Shown: piece by piece, positions 22,059-33,599 of the stretch
How the letters are laid out: each line of letters starts with the position of its first letter
How positions within the stretch are numbered: the stretch's first letter is position 1
DNA from: Pleurodeles waltl
Taxonomy: Eukaryota; Chordata; Amphibia; Caudata; Salamandridae
Length of the DNA: 64,000 nt
Direction: 5' to 3'
Assembly (NCBI RefSeq): GCF_031143425.1
Contig: NC_090439.1
Coordinates: forward strand, 642,073,465 to 642,137,464
Made by a program: the position numbers and the translations under genes
The notes under the pieces: model-generated
What the model was told of the DNA's origin: nothing
Database searches by the model: none
Seen by the model: the letters and a program-made list of their open reading frames with translations, nothing else

Positions 22059-22900
22059 TGTAGTGATATTTGTATTTTGACCACTGACTCCACGTTGCAC
22101 TTACCTAGCAGCACACCGTCACATTAGTGACCACCATCTTCATTTTCCCTATTGACTTTATTTAAGCATTAGCCACTGCCACGTTAAAAGCTGCAAGTAG
22201 TTCTCCACATTGTACAATGTGCACATGTTTTTATTTTTCGTGTTCTTTCGCACCAAGGGCTTAGGCTGATAAGAATGTACTAAGACAGCCGGGAACGGTC
22301 TTGTTTTGAATTGGCACCTTGGGATGATGGCCAAGTCCTGAAGTGTTATTTTCAAAGCTGGCCTAAAACAATCAGCATTTTTTGAATAAATAAACTTCTG
22401 CAGTGAGAGGGTGGTTCTAGAATTTTCCTCTCTTGTTTGTTCAAAGTATAAGAGGCTGAGACCAGATGGACCGGGGACTGAGAGTGTTTACAGATCTCAG
22501 GCATATCCAGGATGCTGGAGTGTGTCATCCTTCCCATGAGGATAATTGTCTCTCTCTCCTCGATCGATTCTGGGATCTGGCAATCTGATGCTGAATAGGA
22601 GGGAGATGAAGCAGTTATACCCTTGCCTCATGGTGATGCATATTTTTTAATTCATTATTTGCTTTGCATTATAATAGAGAGACATATATTTGCTGTGTAT
22701 ATTGCAGTGGCGAATTATTTGTACATGTTTTCATTTCATTGCTGTGACCTTTTTTAAATGTGTACTTTCAGCATGGCAATCTCCTTTTAATAACCTTGCT
22801 AAGTGAAATAATAAATGTCTTCCTTGGACTAAGAAGTGCATTCCAGAGATTTTTTATCAGTGCATGAGTGTTTCAGCTGGGTCATCAGTGAAGCAAAACA
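22059..22900 (+). repeat. 5' LTR of the ERV-L-like element
   Basis: It starts TGTAG and ends CAAAACA. A GAATAAATAAAC polyadenylation signal lies at about 22383-22394. The adjoining interior (TTTTTCCATAGTCGG) shows no convincing tRNA primer site, which suggests mutation or deletion there. Confidence 0.85.
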
Positions 22901-23467
22901 TTTTTCCATAGTCGGACAGTCTAAAGGGCGGTTGGAAGTTGAAAGTGTACTATTTAAAAGAGTTAAAGGAAGTACTGCAAACCATGTCTGAAAATGCATG
23001 TGAAATTAAAATGCCTTATGATGTCTTGGCAAATGTCTTTCCTTGTTTATCAGGACTTTCTAAATTTTGGGATGGGTGCTTGGATAAACAGAAATAATAA
23101 CTGTACTTATATGTTTAAAAAAGGTGCTTTTTGAATGGAATGATGATCCATTTGTTCTTGACAGGAGTGTTTTGATACTTTTGTTTGCTTACAGGAAAAT
23201 GCATGAGAGATGTAAGCAGTTAAAATGTGAAAATAAGAGATTACAGAAACAGCTTGATACAAAAATATTGTAACTATACTGTCTTGTCAGAGTAAGTTAT
23301 TACAAGATAAGGCTGAAATCCAGCAAGCCATTGCAGGGAAATCTGATTTTTCACATTCCAGTAATGAGGAGGTTAAAAAAGGTGGAGGCCAGTGTGAGCT
23401 ACATGAGCAGAACGTAGTTCATGCTCAGCCAATATTTAGATTAAAAATACATAGTAGCCCACAGTTT

Positions 23468-23818
23468 TTGGCAGGAGTTGAAATGCATTCTTTAAACGAT
23501 TACACCCAGCAAGAAGTTAAGGATGTTATCAATAAATTCAAAGAGATTTTGCAGAGTAAAATGTGTCCAGGACATATAGAGATGTTGCTGCAGGTAAAAC
23601 AAAAGATTTTGGAGTTTGCTACTTCTCGCACTAAGCAAGAGACGCAGCGATTCATGGCAATGTGTGATTTTTGGAGACAGCATGCCCCTTATCTGAGTAT
23701 AATCTTAACCCTTTGGTACAAAGTGACAAGAAAAATAATGAGTTTGAATGGGGTGAAGAGCAGCAATGTGCTTTTTAATTTGGTAAAAGAAATAATTCAA
23801 CAGGCTTTAGACTTGTAG
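23468..23818 (+). pseudogene. ERV-L-like gag end fused to reverse transcriptase thumb
   Basis: The frame is open for 116 codons. The first third (LNDYTQQEVKDVINKFKEIL) is charged and helical and resembles a gag C-terminal or linker region. The middle (TKQETQRFMAMCDFWRQHAP) is the retroviral thumb/connection block (Thr-Lys-x-Glu-x-Gln-x-Phe-x-Gly-x-x-x-Phe-Trp-Arg), followed by AFNL-type helix residues. No protease, fingers or palm lie between, so a large internal deletion joined gag to the end of reverse transcriptase. Confidence 0.65.
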
Positions 23819-24091
23819 ACAGTGCAGGAAGGAGACATTGTGTTGCATGTAAGTTTTCAGGGACAATATGTAGATTGGAGCAGGTGGCAAAAGTAGAGAA
23901 GAACAGGAGTGCCCCTGGGATTCTGGACTAAAAAAATGTCTGATGGGACTTTGAAAAAGTGGAGAGAGCATTTAAATGAAGCCCTCCAGATTCTGAATAA
24001 CAGAGCATTACAAAATGCTGAAACTGCCCTGATGAAAATGTTAACTCAGATACAACCACATGTGACCACCAACACCATTGTGTACTGGTAA
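23819..24091 (+). pseudogene. ERV-L-like RNase H start and integrase C-terminal piece
   Basis: Following the thumb, the sequence reads as the first RNase H strands (VDWSRWQK, then VPLGFWTKKM). It jumps directly to an integrase C-terminal-like helix (WREHLNEALQILNNRALQ, from about 23960) with no zinc domain or catalytic core. A second internal deletion is the simplest explanation. A stop separates the two frames. Confidence 0.6.
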
Positions 24092-24330
24092 AAAAAACCT
24101 GGAGCTTCAGCTCCTTATAGAGCTACACCAGAATCTGCAGGCCTTGACCTGCATGCTTACAAAATTGCCCAACTTGTCATACGTCCAGTTTATGGATTGG
24201 TGAGGAAGGGGACTGTCCCAGCCCCTCTGACAGTACAAGCAAAGAGAGGTTCGGTTCAACTGACTAAAACACTGGTGATAATGTGTGGGTGGAATCCCCA
24301 AATGGTCCTCCAGAACCTGCAGAAATTATA
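24092..24330 (+). pseudogene. retroviral dUTPase remnant
   Basis: The frame after the stop at 24089 reads KPGASAPYRATPESAGLDLH, containing dUTPase motif 1 (Ala-x-x-x-Ser-Ala-Gly-x-Asp-Leu). About 25 residues later comes LVRKGTVPAPLTVQ, which should be motif 2 but is weak. The enzyme hydrolyses dUTP to keep uracil out of cDNA. The later motifs with the Gly-Arg-Ser/Gly-Asp residues are absent, so it is a fragment. Confidence 0.6.
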
Positions 24331-25165
24331 GCCAAGGACCCGAAAAATGTTCTGCTGATCATAAAACAAGGAAAGGAAAAAGGGAGCACATTTCAGCTGC
24401 CAAATGTTATTTGCAAGAAAGATCATACTTTTTTCTTTTACCGATCATACTAAGTCTTGCCTTTGACCATGAGTGTGCTGTGTGGTCTCCCTTCGGGTGT
24501 GTGCATGTGCGGTCGGGTGAGACAGCACCCCCAACCTGAACCTGATTGATCAATTATGTTGCGCAACACCCCTGCTGCTTCTGATGGGCCATACCTATGG
24601 ATCCATTTGGTGCTAATTGTGCTTCACAGATCAAAAGGCTGCATGGGAATAATGCAGAGTACCATGGATGTTCTATCAACCTGTTTGATTCCAATTCTAA
24701 TGGAACAAAAAACATGGTTTGTTATCACCTGATGACTGCTGCCAGTCACATTAAGCATGTTTAAGTTGCCAGTTAGCTGACTATTCTCGTATGGGAACAT
24801 CACTTTTAGTTACATTCCAGCAAACATTACAGGTGGACCGTGCACCTTTACATGATTAGGACTCGTGATGTTTCCATCTAGCTCTACACCAACTTCTTAT
24901 CCTAGAGATACTATTCAATTTGTTATTATGCCAATCAGAATATATAAGCTTCAGACTTTTTATTGTAGGTTTGCCTGGTGTAACTGTTTATCATATCAAT
25001 AAGTTAATCCCACTTCCATTGCTTTATAGTGATTGCTCTGATCATTTAATTATGTTGCTGTGCACAATGCATACCTGATTTGCTTGTAATGTTTTTTTTT
25101 TTTTTTAAAAGAGAAGTTGATTTTAGGACTATAGGGTATATGAGTCATTGATCAAAAGGGTAGAG
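24331..25165 (+). other. ERV interior without recognisable coding
   Basis: The position would suit the end of pol and env. I see no env signature: no surface/transmembrane cleavage site, no CX6CC and no membrane anchor. A poly-T run at about 25088-25105 and a short purine tract precede the 3' LTR. Confidence 0.5.
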
Positions 25166-26008
25166 TGTAGTGATATTTATATTTTGACCACTGACTCCAT
25201 GTTGCACTTAGCGTAGCAGCACACCATCACATTAGTGACCATCAGCTTCATTTTGCCTATTAACTTTATTTTAGCATTAGCCACTGCCATATTAAAAGCT
25301 GCAAGTAGTTTTCCACATTGTACAATGTGCACATGTTTTTATTTTTCGTTTTCTTTCCCACCAAGGGCTTAGGCTGATAATAATGTACTAAGCAGGCAGG
25401 GACCAGTCTTGTTTTGAACTGGCACCTTGTGATTGTGGCCAAGTCCCGAAGTGTTATTGTCAAAGCTGGCCTAGAGCAATCAGCATTTTTTGAATAAATA
25501 AACTTCTGCAGTGAGAGGGAGATTCTAGAATGTTCCTCTCTTGTTTGTTCAAAGTATAAGAGGCTGAGACCAGATGGACAAGGGGACTAAGAGTGTTTGC
25601 AGATCTCAGGCATATCCAGGACGCTGGAGTGTGTCATCTTCCTGTGAGGATAATTGATCTCTCTCTCCTCGATCAAATCTGGGATCTGGCGATCTGATGC
25701 TGACTAGGAGGGAGATGAAGCAGTTATGCCCTTGCCTCCTGGTGATGCATAGTTTTGAATTCATTATTTGCTTTGCATTATAATATAGATACATATATTT
25801 GCTGTGTATATTGCAGTGGAGCATCATTTGTACATGTTTTCATTTCATTGCTGTGACCATTTTTAAACGTGTGCTTTCAGCGTGCAAACCTCCTTTTACG
25901 AACCTTGCTAAGTGAAATCATAAGTGTCTTCTTTGGACTAAGAAGCACATTCCAGAGATTTTTGTCAGTGCATGAGTGTTTCAGCACGGTCATTAGTGAA
26001 GCAAAACA
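25166..26008 (+). repeat. 3' LTR of the ERV-L-like element
   Basis: It aligns end to end with 22059-22900, including the TGAATAAATAAACTTCTGCAG polyadenylation region (about 25490) and the shared termini. It is followed directly by the CCATT duplication. Confidence 0.85.
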
Positions 26009-26013
26009 CCATT

Positions 26014-26729
26014 AAACTCTATGAAAATAAAGTTGACCTGGTATGCATGTATGGGAAGAAAGAACACTTACTACTGCAGTGGGACCCTTAACCTATTTAC
26101 TGCAGGACAAAATCAAGGATATATGGATGTTTGAAGAACATAAAGTTTGTGGTGCGACACCTGGCCAAACAATGTCTAGTACCTCAGATATGTCCTCCTC
26201 TTGTGGGAGTGGCATTACCTTACTCTATGTGACACATTACTATGTCCTTTGCGATGTTTCAAACAGCTGAATGATAGAGGTCCAGACGCTGGTGAAACAG
26301 GTTCAGTTTCTGACAATTCAGTGATGACATCATTACAGATGTGTTTTTGTTTACATTTTAGAGGTTTTGCCAGGCAAACATTCCGCATACATAGAGTACC
26401 ATTCCGATTTTAAACAACTAATCAAAGAAAATATCACCTCGACATACCTTCTATCTTTTATGTTTTAAAAGTCATATTTATTTCTGGCTAAACCTGTAGG
26501 CAGTGAGGCTTCTGGTCTTTGAGCTAACGAGTTCTGCTCTCTCGTAAACTGTGAATTGTGATTTCCCTGCCACCAATTTGAAGCGATTCCAAAGCTCCAT
26601 ATAATTTTTGTTTTGCAACAAAAAATCCATTTGGGTTCACTTTCTTGTCATGCGGAAATTTACTAAGAATTATAGGCTTTCTGAAATCAAATTTATTTTC
26701 TTATGTTAGTGGTAATTGCTATAATTAAT
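26014..26729. other. no gene seen
   Basis: AT-rich unassigned DNA between the ERV and the next small transposon. Open stretches at 26043-26413 show no domain. Confidence 0.3.
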
Positions 26730-26737
26730 GTTTGTAA

Positions 26738-27038
26738 CAGTGGCAGCCTGTAATTTTAGGAGGGAGGGGGGCGGGTGGGAAGCACACTCACACTTATTCA
26801 TTCACATACGCAAGCATGCACATCCATTCACAACACTCATCAACATTCAAACATACACGCACGCACCAAACATTCATTTAAAAAACACACACACTTACCT
26901 TCAGCTCGGAGGTCCCAGGCTGCCTGATCTGAACATGAAGAGTATCTGTCAGGCTGACCTTTGCTCAGCCTGACAAACACTCTTCATGAGGGACACTCTC
27001 CTTTTGGCCCCTCTGCCCTAAAGGACGGGCCTGGGCTG
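26738..27038. mobile_element. hAT-like MITE (301 bp)
   Basis: A non-coding body starting CAGTGGCAGCC and ending GGCCTGGGCTG is flanked by a perfect 8-bp duplication GTTTGTAA (26730-26737 and 27039-27046). The inverted ends are short and imperfect (CAG then GC-rich). It contains a CA-rich segment and a near-palindrome around GTCAGGCTGACC/CAGCCTGAC (26949-26974). The 8-bp duplication points to hAT transposase. Confidence 0.7.
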
Positions 27039-27046
27039 GTTTGTAA

Positions 27047-29014
27047 TAGTGTAATTTATTACTACATCTTAATTTTATAATTGTGACCAATTGAGGCCAC
27101 AGGCGATTTTTTTAACCTAGCCACCTCATTAGAAGAAGTGGTTTACACACTTTGTGGACATGATCACATTCAGGGCACTGGGTTTTGCTTTGAAAGAATG
27201 AAAACAAACTACTGTCCGTTGCATTTTTGTACGTTATTTTACTACCTATGCAATATAATTTACTTTGGAACCCATTTGTCAATCTGATATGTACTTTTTG
27301 TGATGGTATTAATGATTTATCAAGTTTTTTTTTACTGTTGACTAAGGTTGCGATTTCCTACACTTTTATTGCCCCTTTTCTTTAGTTATTCCAGGGCTTC
27401 TGTTAAGTGATTATGTACTCTGAAAATGAATTAAGAGCTGTATAGCCCATTGATAAAAGAAATTAAGGAATTCCACATTAGTGAGTCAGACACATGATGT
27501 GTTAGTGACAAACCGTCTTGAGATTAAAGTCTTCAGATTCTGGGCCACCCTTGAGCCTCAGATCATGATAACCAGACATGACTTCTCCTGCCACAGGTTA
27601 AGGTGCTGTAAATGTTATTTTTTATGCTGAACTACACGTATTATGGAATGCTAAGAGAGGGTATCCATGATCGCCCATCTCTACGGTCTAATTGTCTTCG
27701 AGAGGAGGCCTCTCAGATCAACAGAAAGACCACTGACCACCTCTCAGACCTCACGTAACCTCATCGGACCTGCCCTAATCAGTAAACTGATGCATATCAG
27801 ATTAGCCACCAGAGTGCATAAGTGGCTGATTTGGTCTTGCTTCAGCTGATTAGCAAAACATTCTAACGTCTTTTTTCTGTTCCATAAATACATAGTAAAC
27901 TAATTTCTAGCTGCATACCTTATTGTCCTAACCCATGCTAAGAAAGTTTGTGCAAAATGTTTTAACATTCTGCACAAAGTTTCTTCCTTTTAACAATGCC
28001 TTGTTTGGAAGGGGGGAATTAGCAAGGTTCACACTATTATTTATGCCAGAGGAGTGCCCCATAATACCTTACAGAGGAATTGTATTTGAATGTACATTGA
28101 TTTTCAATAGAAAAGTCCTAACAATCCTTTTCTTTCCTCGTTCAGGATTACAGGATGATTCATTTGGGACATGTTATTGTTTACAGCAATCTACAAACAT
28201 AAGAATCTGCTCTAACCCCTCCAATACTCACCTTTGCAGTCTGCACCCGAGTGGGGAAGGTGGCTAAGTCTTGCCCCCGTTGCTATCTCTGTATTAAGTA
28301 TTTCCCCTTCCTCAACATAGGTCTTGAAGGAACGGTTATTTAACAACACCTCCGTAAAGTTATGAGCTTTGTTAAGCGAAGTGAGTTTCCAATGCCCAGA
28401 AGAGAAAAGCAGACAAAAAAGATGAAGGGTGATTCGATTCATCTCCTGTATTCCTAAACTCCACCCCATGCCATTGTCTCCAATGAACGTCCGTGTCCGA
28501 GATACAGAAACATAATCAGAATTTTGTGTCTTGGGTGCAATCATCTCCCTTTTCATTTCCTAGAGAAATTTTGTAACGGTGAAATGAGCAAAACCCACAC
28601 AACTTCTCCTTTAAGCTCTCAATATGCCGTTTATGGTTCGAAATGGTGGGAAAATATATTGATTTTAATATTTTATATACAGGGATAACATCAACGGCAA
28701 GCCAGTCTACATGTGCCTTCTCCCCCGGGTGTCTCCATACAGGATATGTTACTATATTACTTCAGAGCATTATACCCAAATCATACAAACTCCACCAACA
28801 GAACTGGAAATATACAATCTTGTAGTCCCATTCGTAGGTTAGCCTAAATGTTACATACAATGATTGATAATAGTCCCTGGTCTGTATTTGTCCAGTACCT
28901 ACTCTTCTAGTAAGGTCATGCTTCTCCTCCCTTCTGCCATAGGGGCTCTGCCCTTGGTATAGGTGGGGTTATAATCTGAGTTGACCCAAACTGGAGGGCT
29001 GTGATATTTTAGAG
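27047..29014. other. no confirmed gene; one 114-codon open frame at 28212-28556 (-)
   Basis: Unassigned DNA. The minus-strand frame at 28556-28212 is open for 114 codons with mixed composition but has no domain or splice context that I can name; I treat it as chance. No terminal repeats were recognised. Confidence 0.3.
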
Positions 29015-29526
29015 CAGGGGTCTCCAACCCTCACTTCATTAAGAGCTACTTCTGATCAATGAAAACCGCCCTGGGCTACCAATAATATTTGTGTTGTAAT
29101 CATTACCACATCGAAAAAGATTACATTATTGGCCAATATATGCAAGATTAGCAGCAATGATCACCTTAAGTAAGGTAAAAAGTAGTTCTCAATTTGGAAT
29201 GCCTTTATATGGGTAACAGGTAAAAGCCTTTACTACAGTACTCTTGAAAGCAAGGACATCTCTCCAGTTCCACATGGTTTATCATTCAAATATCAGCTAT
29301 GAATATATTTTGGAAATTCAACCGTTTTTCCTCAAACACGAGGGTTATAAAATCTCAAAATACACCCATTTTCATATTGTATATACACTTTTCTTTTTGG
29401 TATACATATATTAATATAGCCAAGCACAATCTTCTGATTTAGTAGGCTAGACTTCACACAGGACAGCTACTTACAGGTAGCTGGAGAGCTACCAGTAGCT
29501 CATGAGCTACTTTCTGGAGAAGCCTG
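29015..29526. mobile_element. hAT-type MITE (about 512 bp)
   Basis: The ends CAGGGGTCTCCAACC and, reversed, CAGGCTTCTCCAGAA are imperfect inverted repeats. The body has GAGCTAC repeats typical of old vertebrate hAT derivatives (GAGCTACTTCTG near 29042; GAGAGCTACCAGTAGCTC near 29484). The flanking 8-mers TTTTAGAG and TGCTATAG match only in part, so the duplication is decayed or the ends are off by a few bases. Confidence 0.6.
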
Positions 29527-31420
29527 TGCTATAGCATCGCATCACTCCACACTTAAACAGGTGGATGTCTTACCATCTTGCTGCCACCATACCTCTGCCT
29601 GCATTCAAGTAGTTGTCCATTGTGTGACAATGGATCAGCTACAAAACTGTGTGTATGGCACATTAGGTTCTGGGAGTTGCACATGCTGAACCATAACCCT
29701 TTTCTTTGAGGATTATCATTGTAAAAGAGGCCTTACATCTTGGAGGCATTTGAAGTCCTACTTTTAGGTTAAACCTTCTGAACCTATACCATTGAAGTAA
29801 TTAAAGGGAGGGTCTTGCAGGCCCATACACCAACAATCAGAATCACAACCTTTCTCTGACATTGAAGCTTTGGGTGCACATCTTTTCCAAGATTAGTACT
29901 GTACTTCAACTTTGCCTGAATAAAATGTCATTGCGAGGCCACTCTTCAAAGCGATCACAAGCGTTAAGGATTGGAGAAGGCCAGCAATCATTATCTTTGA
30001 CTGAATGCTTAACCCTTATCCATCTTGTACAGATGATTGTGTATCAGTTTTCATCCACCAACTAAGATCCAGTGCTCAGAATCAGGACATGCAAGTGGGG
30101 GAAATGTGAAAACATAATAACATACATCTGGATGCCTTAAGGATCCCAGGGGTGCCTTTTCAGCTAGGCAGACAAAGTTGTAAAGAGGTGCAAGACACTT
30201 TGGACATTGGTACATACAGTATGATGGCAACAGGATGTTTGACTAGGGGGATGCACACACCAGTAATGAATAGAATAGGAAGATAGATACACTGGTAATG
30301 CACTACTTTTGGCCAAGGGCTTATCCACTAAAGACTGATAACATTTGAAAGGACAGAAAAGCAGCAACATCATGATACAGTAAAAATACAAAATAAGTGA
30401 ACTTCCTTGTGAGGATCCCATCTTCTCATGGAGCTGTTCAGAGATTATTTTTTTCTGCAGATCTAATAAAGGGCACCACATCATTTCAGAAGGAGGTGCA
30501 CCTTCCTTCCCATTGCATAATTTTTCTCCAGTGTCACCTACACTCTTATGGAGATGTGGGTAGTCTTATTTTATAATGACTGTAAGGTATAATATTCATT
30601 TTAATTTTCCTTAGCCGCACTGCATTTAGAATGAGTTTCCTGCCCTATGTGAAGCGCATGTGTTATTTTGTGCATGTATGTTTAGCAAGCAGCTTGGCTC
30701 TACTCCAAATCCGGTTCTTTCTCATCCCCTTCACTGACCTTTTCTTTTTCTTGAAATAACTATAAAGCAGATGTTTTAAGGGACTGAGTTTCACTTCTCC
30801 ATTCTGGGCCACACAAGTTCTCTCTCTTTATTCACCAAACCGCTGGCCAAGGAAAGAGTGCATTGATGATAGTTGTAGGAGTTTATTGAATTTGCTAATG
30901 CTGTGGCCTGGAAGTTATTCCCAGTCTATATGATGTTTTTCCAGAGGCTGGTATTCAGAGGCTCAGCTGAGAAATTTATTTATGATTCAGTAGATCAAAC
31001 TGAAAATCAAATTGTGTGGGATGGAGCTCTGTTGTAAGGAGCAAAGTTTTATTCTGGCTGACTATTTCCTGGGTCTTAGACAACCCTAGATGTCATGGCC
31101 ACTATTCCTGGGCTTTGCAACACCCTGAATAGGGAGAAGTTTGGATACTCTCTGCATGGAACCTGATGATTGCACCGATTCCTACAAGAAAAACAAAGTT
31201 TAGAAGATAGTCTTTCTTTCTGGAGTTTCAGGCAATGTGTAGTGAACCATTTCTACAGTTTGCATGGTTAGCTTTTGTTCTAAGTAGGAAACATTTATGA
31301 ATTTTATGATCTCATTAACCAGTTTTCGGTGAGTAAATTCAGTTGTCCTTCCAGAGATATAATTAGGCATAACAGCAGTAGAGCATGCAGGTACCGATTC
31401 CCATCAACACCATCCAAAAT
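29527..31420. other. no gene seen
   Basis: Unassigned DNA. Short frames at 29862-30065 (+) and 30164-30484 (-) lack domains. A pyrimidine tract with CAG at about 30521-30530 is followed by only about 55 open bases and is not convincing as an exon. Confidence 0.3.
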
Positions 31421-32830
31421 GTGCTAAGAGATGCATGTCAGAGTTCGCAACAAGGTCAGTCCCTTTAGACATTCAAAGACCCCACTCCAGAAGAGGGTAA
31501 GAACTGTAAAGCTCCAAACAGTGTGCATAAAGTCTCCCATCTCAGTCTGGCAATTCAGACAACTTGTGGATCTAATAAGTCTCCTCTTCCACAACCACAC
31601 TCTAGTGTAGTAAATTCTGTGTAGATGGCACAGCTGGATGAGGCAGTACTGGGAAGCTATGGCTGCCTCACGAGGAGAGGTCAATGTATCTCTCCAGTCA
31701 TACTCCTCTAGGGGGCCCAAGTCGTGCAAGCGCATGGCGAAGTTGCAAATACCTGTACAATTGGGTCGGATGAAGTTCAAACTCATCTTGAAGAGGCTTA
31801 AAAGATTTAATCGCATTGCCAATGAGAACATCCCACAAACTGGAGATCCCAATTAAATCCCAGTGTCTGAACCCCTTTTGGCTGACCACCTGACTCATTG
31901 TGGCGACCTCCAACAATGGGGTTTGCCTGGTAAGCCTATACCACCACCCCATGGATCTCACAGCCCCCCAAGTAACAAGGACTACCCTAGTCGCAAGGAG
32001 AAGGTCTTGAGGAATCGTGTCCTCATACAATAAATGTAATAGGGTCACAGAGCCCATCACCCCCCCGTCTGGTATAACGGTGCGGTCACCAAAGCCACCA
32101 AACCATCAGTAATTAAGGACAGCCAACTGTGCAGCTCTATAATAGTACCGTACATATGGAATGGCAATGCTACCATCATATGTGGATTTTTAGAACCTGG
32201 AGAGGGCGCTTCTGGATGGACCATCATTCCATAAAAACCTGTGTAAAAGGGATTCCACATGTGAGACGGACACAGGAATGGGATAAGGAAAGCTTTGGTG
32301 CTGGTACAAAAGGGAAGGGACACTATCTTAAATATGGCTGATCTGCCAATGAGTGTGAAAGGGGCAACACCTTCCAGTGCTTCAAATAAGCCATCAGTCT
32401 GTCTAACTGTGGCTGTATATTCTGGGCCCAGGCCTCATTTGTAGTAATATGCACCCCCAAGTATCGAAACTCCTGCTCTAGGATCTGGAGCCCCAATGCA
32501 GAGGACAGCCCCACCAGACCACCACTCACCAGATACACCGAAGATTTACTGGAATGAACCCAGAGCCCAGAAAAGCTCATGAAGTGCATGCAGATCTAAA
32601 TTCCAGAGATCTGTCAGGAAAATAAGCATGTCATTGGTATACAATGTAATCCTCTCCTCCGCCCCGGGTCCCCACTCCAAACCCAGAGCTACGAATTGAT
32701 ACGAGCCCAACTCACCAAAGGTTCAATAGTCAAATCAAAAAGCAGTGGGTACAGGGGGTAGCCCTGGCGCTTAACTCGCTCAACTGCTAAGTACAGGTTT
32801 TGAGTCAAGACACTGATATGAATTTTGAAG
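31421..32830 (-). mobile_element. L1/Tx1-like LINE, reverse transcriptase to 3' end
   Basis: On the minus strand: RQGYPLYPLLFDLTIEPL (about 32780), the Gln-Gly-Cys-Pro-Leu-Ser block; an active-site box that reads YTNDMLIFL (about 32640), with the first catalytic Asp changed to Asn; SGLWVHSSKSSVYL and FRYLGVHIT; then LPLS and, at 31852-31424, the C-terminal region with RRLIRSTSCLNCQTEMGDFM and a WSF.VLTLFWSGVF tail. This is L1/Tx1 order. It spans several frames with stops. The 5' part of pol and ORF1 are missing. Confidence 0.8.
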
Positions 32831-32899
32831 TCCCAGTAGTGGATTTTGCTCTGGATTGATCATTTCCTCTGGAAATTGTAGATTTATTTTTATTTGCAG

Positions 32900-33055
32900 C
32901 CAGGTTTAAACCTGCCCACAGTTGTCTTTGAATTGGCAAGCAGAAGATTTTGGCAAAAGCTTGATGAAGAAACAGGACTTTCCATATGCAGTGATCAAGT
33001 TTTTAACACAATTCTGAGGCTCAGACTGAACAAAGTTCTGCTCAGCAGAGAATGA
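32900..33055 (+). other. candidate terminal exon (51 codons plus stop), unidentified
   Basis: A TTTATTTTTATTTGCAG tract (ending 32899) precedes an open frame that reads naturally (starts PGLNLPTVVFELASRRFWQK, ends KVLLSRE) and stops at TGA 33053-33055. Composition and codon pattern look protein-like, and the acceptor is good. No donor is needed if this is a 3' terminal exon, but no polyadenylation signal is obvious nearby. I do not recognise the family. It could equally be a fossil transposon fragment, since a LINE ends at about 32830 and a DIRS begins beyond 33590. Confidence 0.3.
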
Positions 33056-33590
33056 TGGTTCTTTAAGGCTTATTGACAGAAGAAACTAGATTTTATTTAA
33101 CACAAGAAGGCTAGCATTGTCCATAGCTCTTTATTGCAACTCCTCTGCACATCACTTCAAGGCACAAAACATACCATACTATCAACCACTGAATTTGAAT
33201 AATGTGCCTTCCTGCATAAAACCCTCCTGTCCCAACATTCTCCCTCTTTGAATGGTCGGAGACCAAAATCCTCTTCATTCATTGTTACTCCATCGCCTAT
33301 GCTCCTTTTATCTGGTTCTCATCTCCTTCTTCTTCTTCATTCTCAATTACTGCATCATACTGCATCATACCTACTCACATTCTGGGAAGATGATGGAGCA
33401 ATAAACCAATAAAACAAACCAACTTTTCTTCTACTCTATTTTTACTTCTATTTTTCTTTCCGTATTAAATTTTTATTACCCAACACAGAAGCCGAGGGTT
33501 GTCTATTGCTTACCTCTGTATCTTTATTACAAGCTACATTATTCTATCACTAAACCTTGGAAATCCTCATTTTATGGCAAGACTGGATGA
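33056..33590. other. no gene seen
   Basis: AT-rich unassigned DNA with a small tandem repeat (ACTGCATCAT twice, near 33352-33370). Nothing else is supported. Confidence 0.3.
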
Positions 33591-33599
33591 TAGTATTAT

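Larger units (their letters stand above)
22059..26008 (+). mobile_element. ERV-L-like endogenous retrovirus, internally deleted, with both LTRs
   Basis: Two LTRs of 842 and 843 bp (22059-22900 and 25166-26008) both begin TGTAGTGATATTT and end AGCAAAACA. The element is bounded by a perfect 5-bp duplication CCATT (22054-22058 and 26009-26013). A polypurine-like AAAAGGGTAGAG abuts the 3' LTR. The 2.27-kb interior has fused remnants of gag, reverse transcriptase thumb, RNase H start, integrase end and dUTPase. A dUTPase downstream of integrase is the ERV-L arrangement. By eye the LTRs differ at several percent of positions, so the insertion is old. Confidence 0.85.

Noticed and set aside
28212..28556. 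Possible gene on the minus strand (114 codons)
   Set aside because: No domain, splice context or start context. The length is within chance for this much DNA.
30521..30590. Possible exon after TTTTTCTCCAG
   Set aside because: Only about 55 bases before a GT, with no recognisable protein. A chance acceptor is likely.
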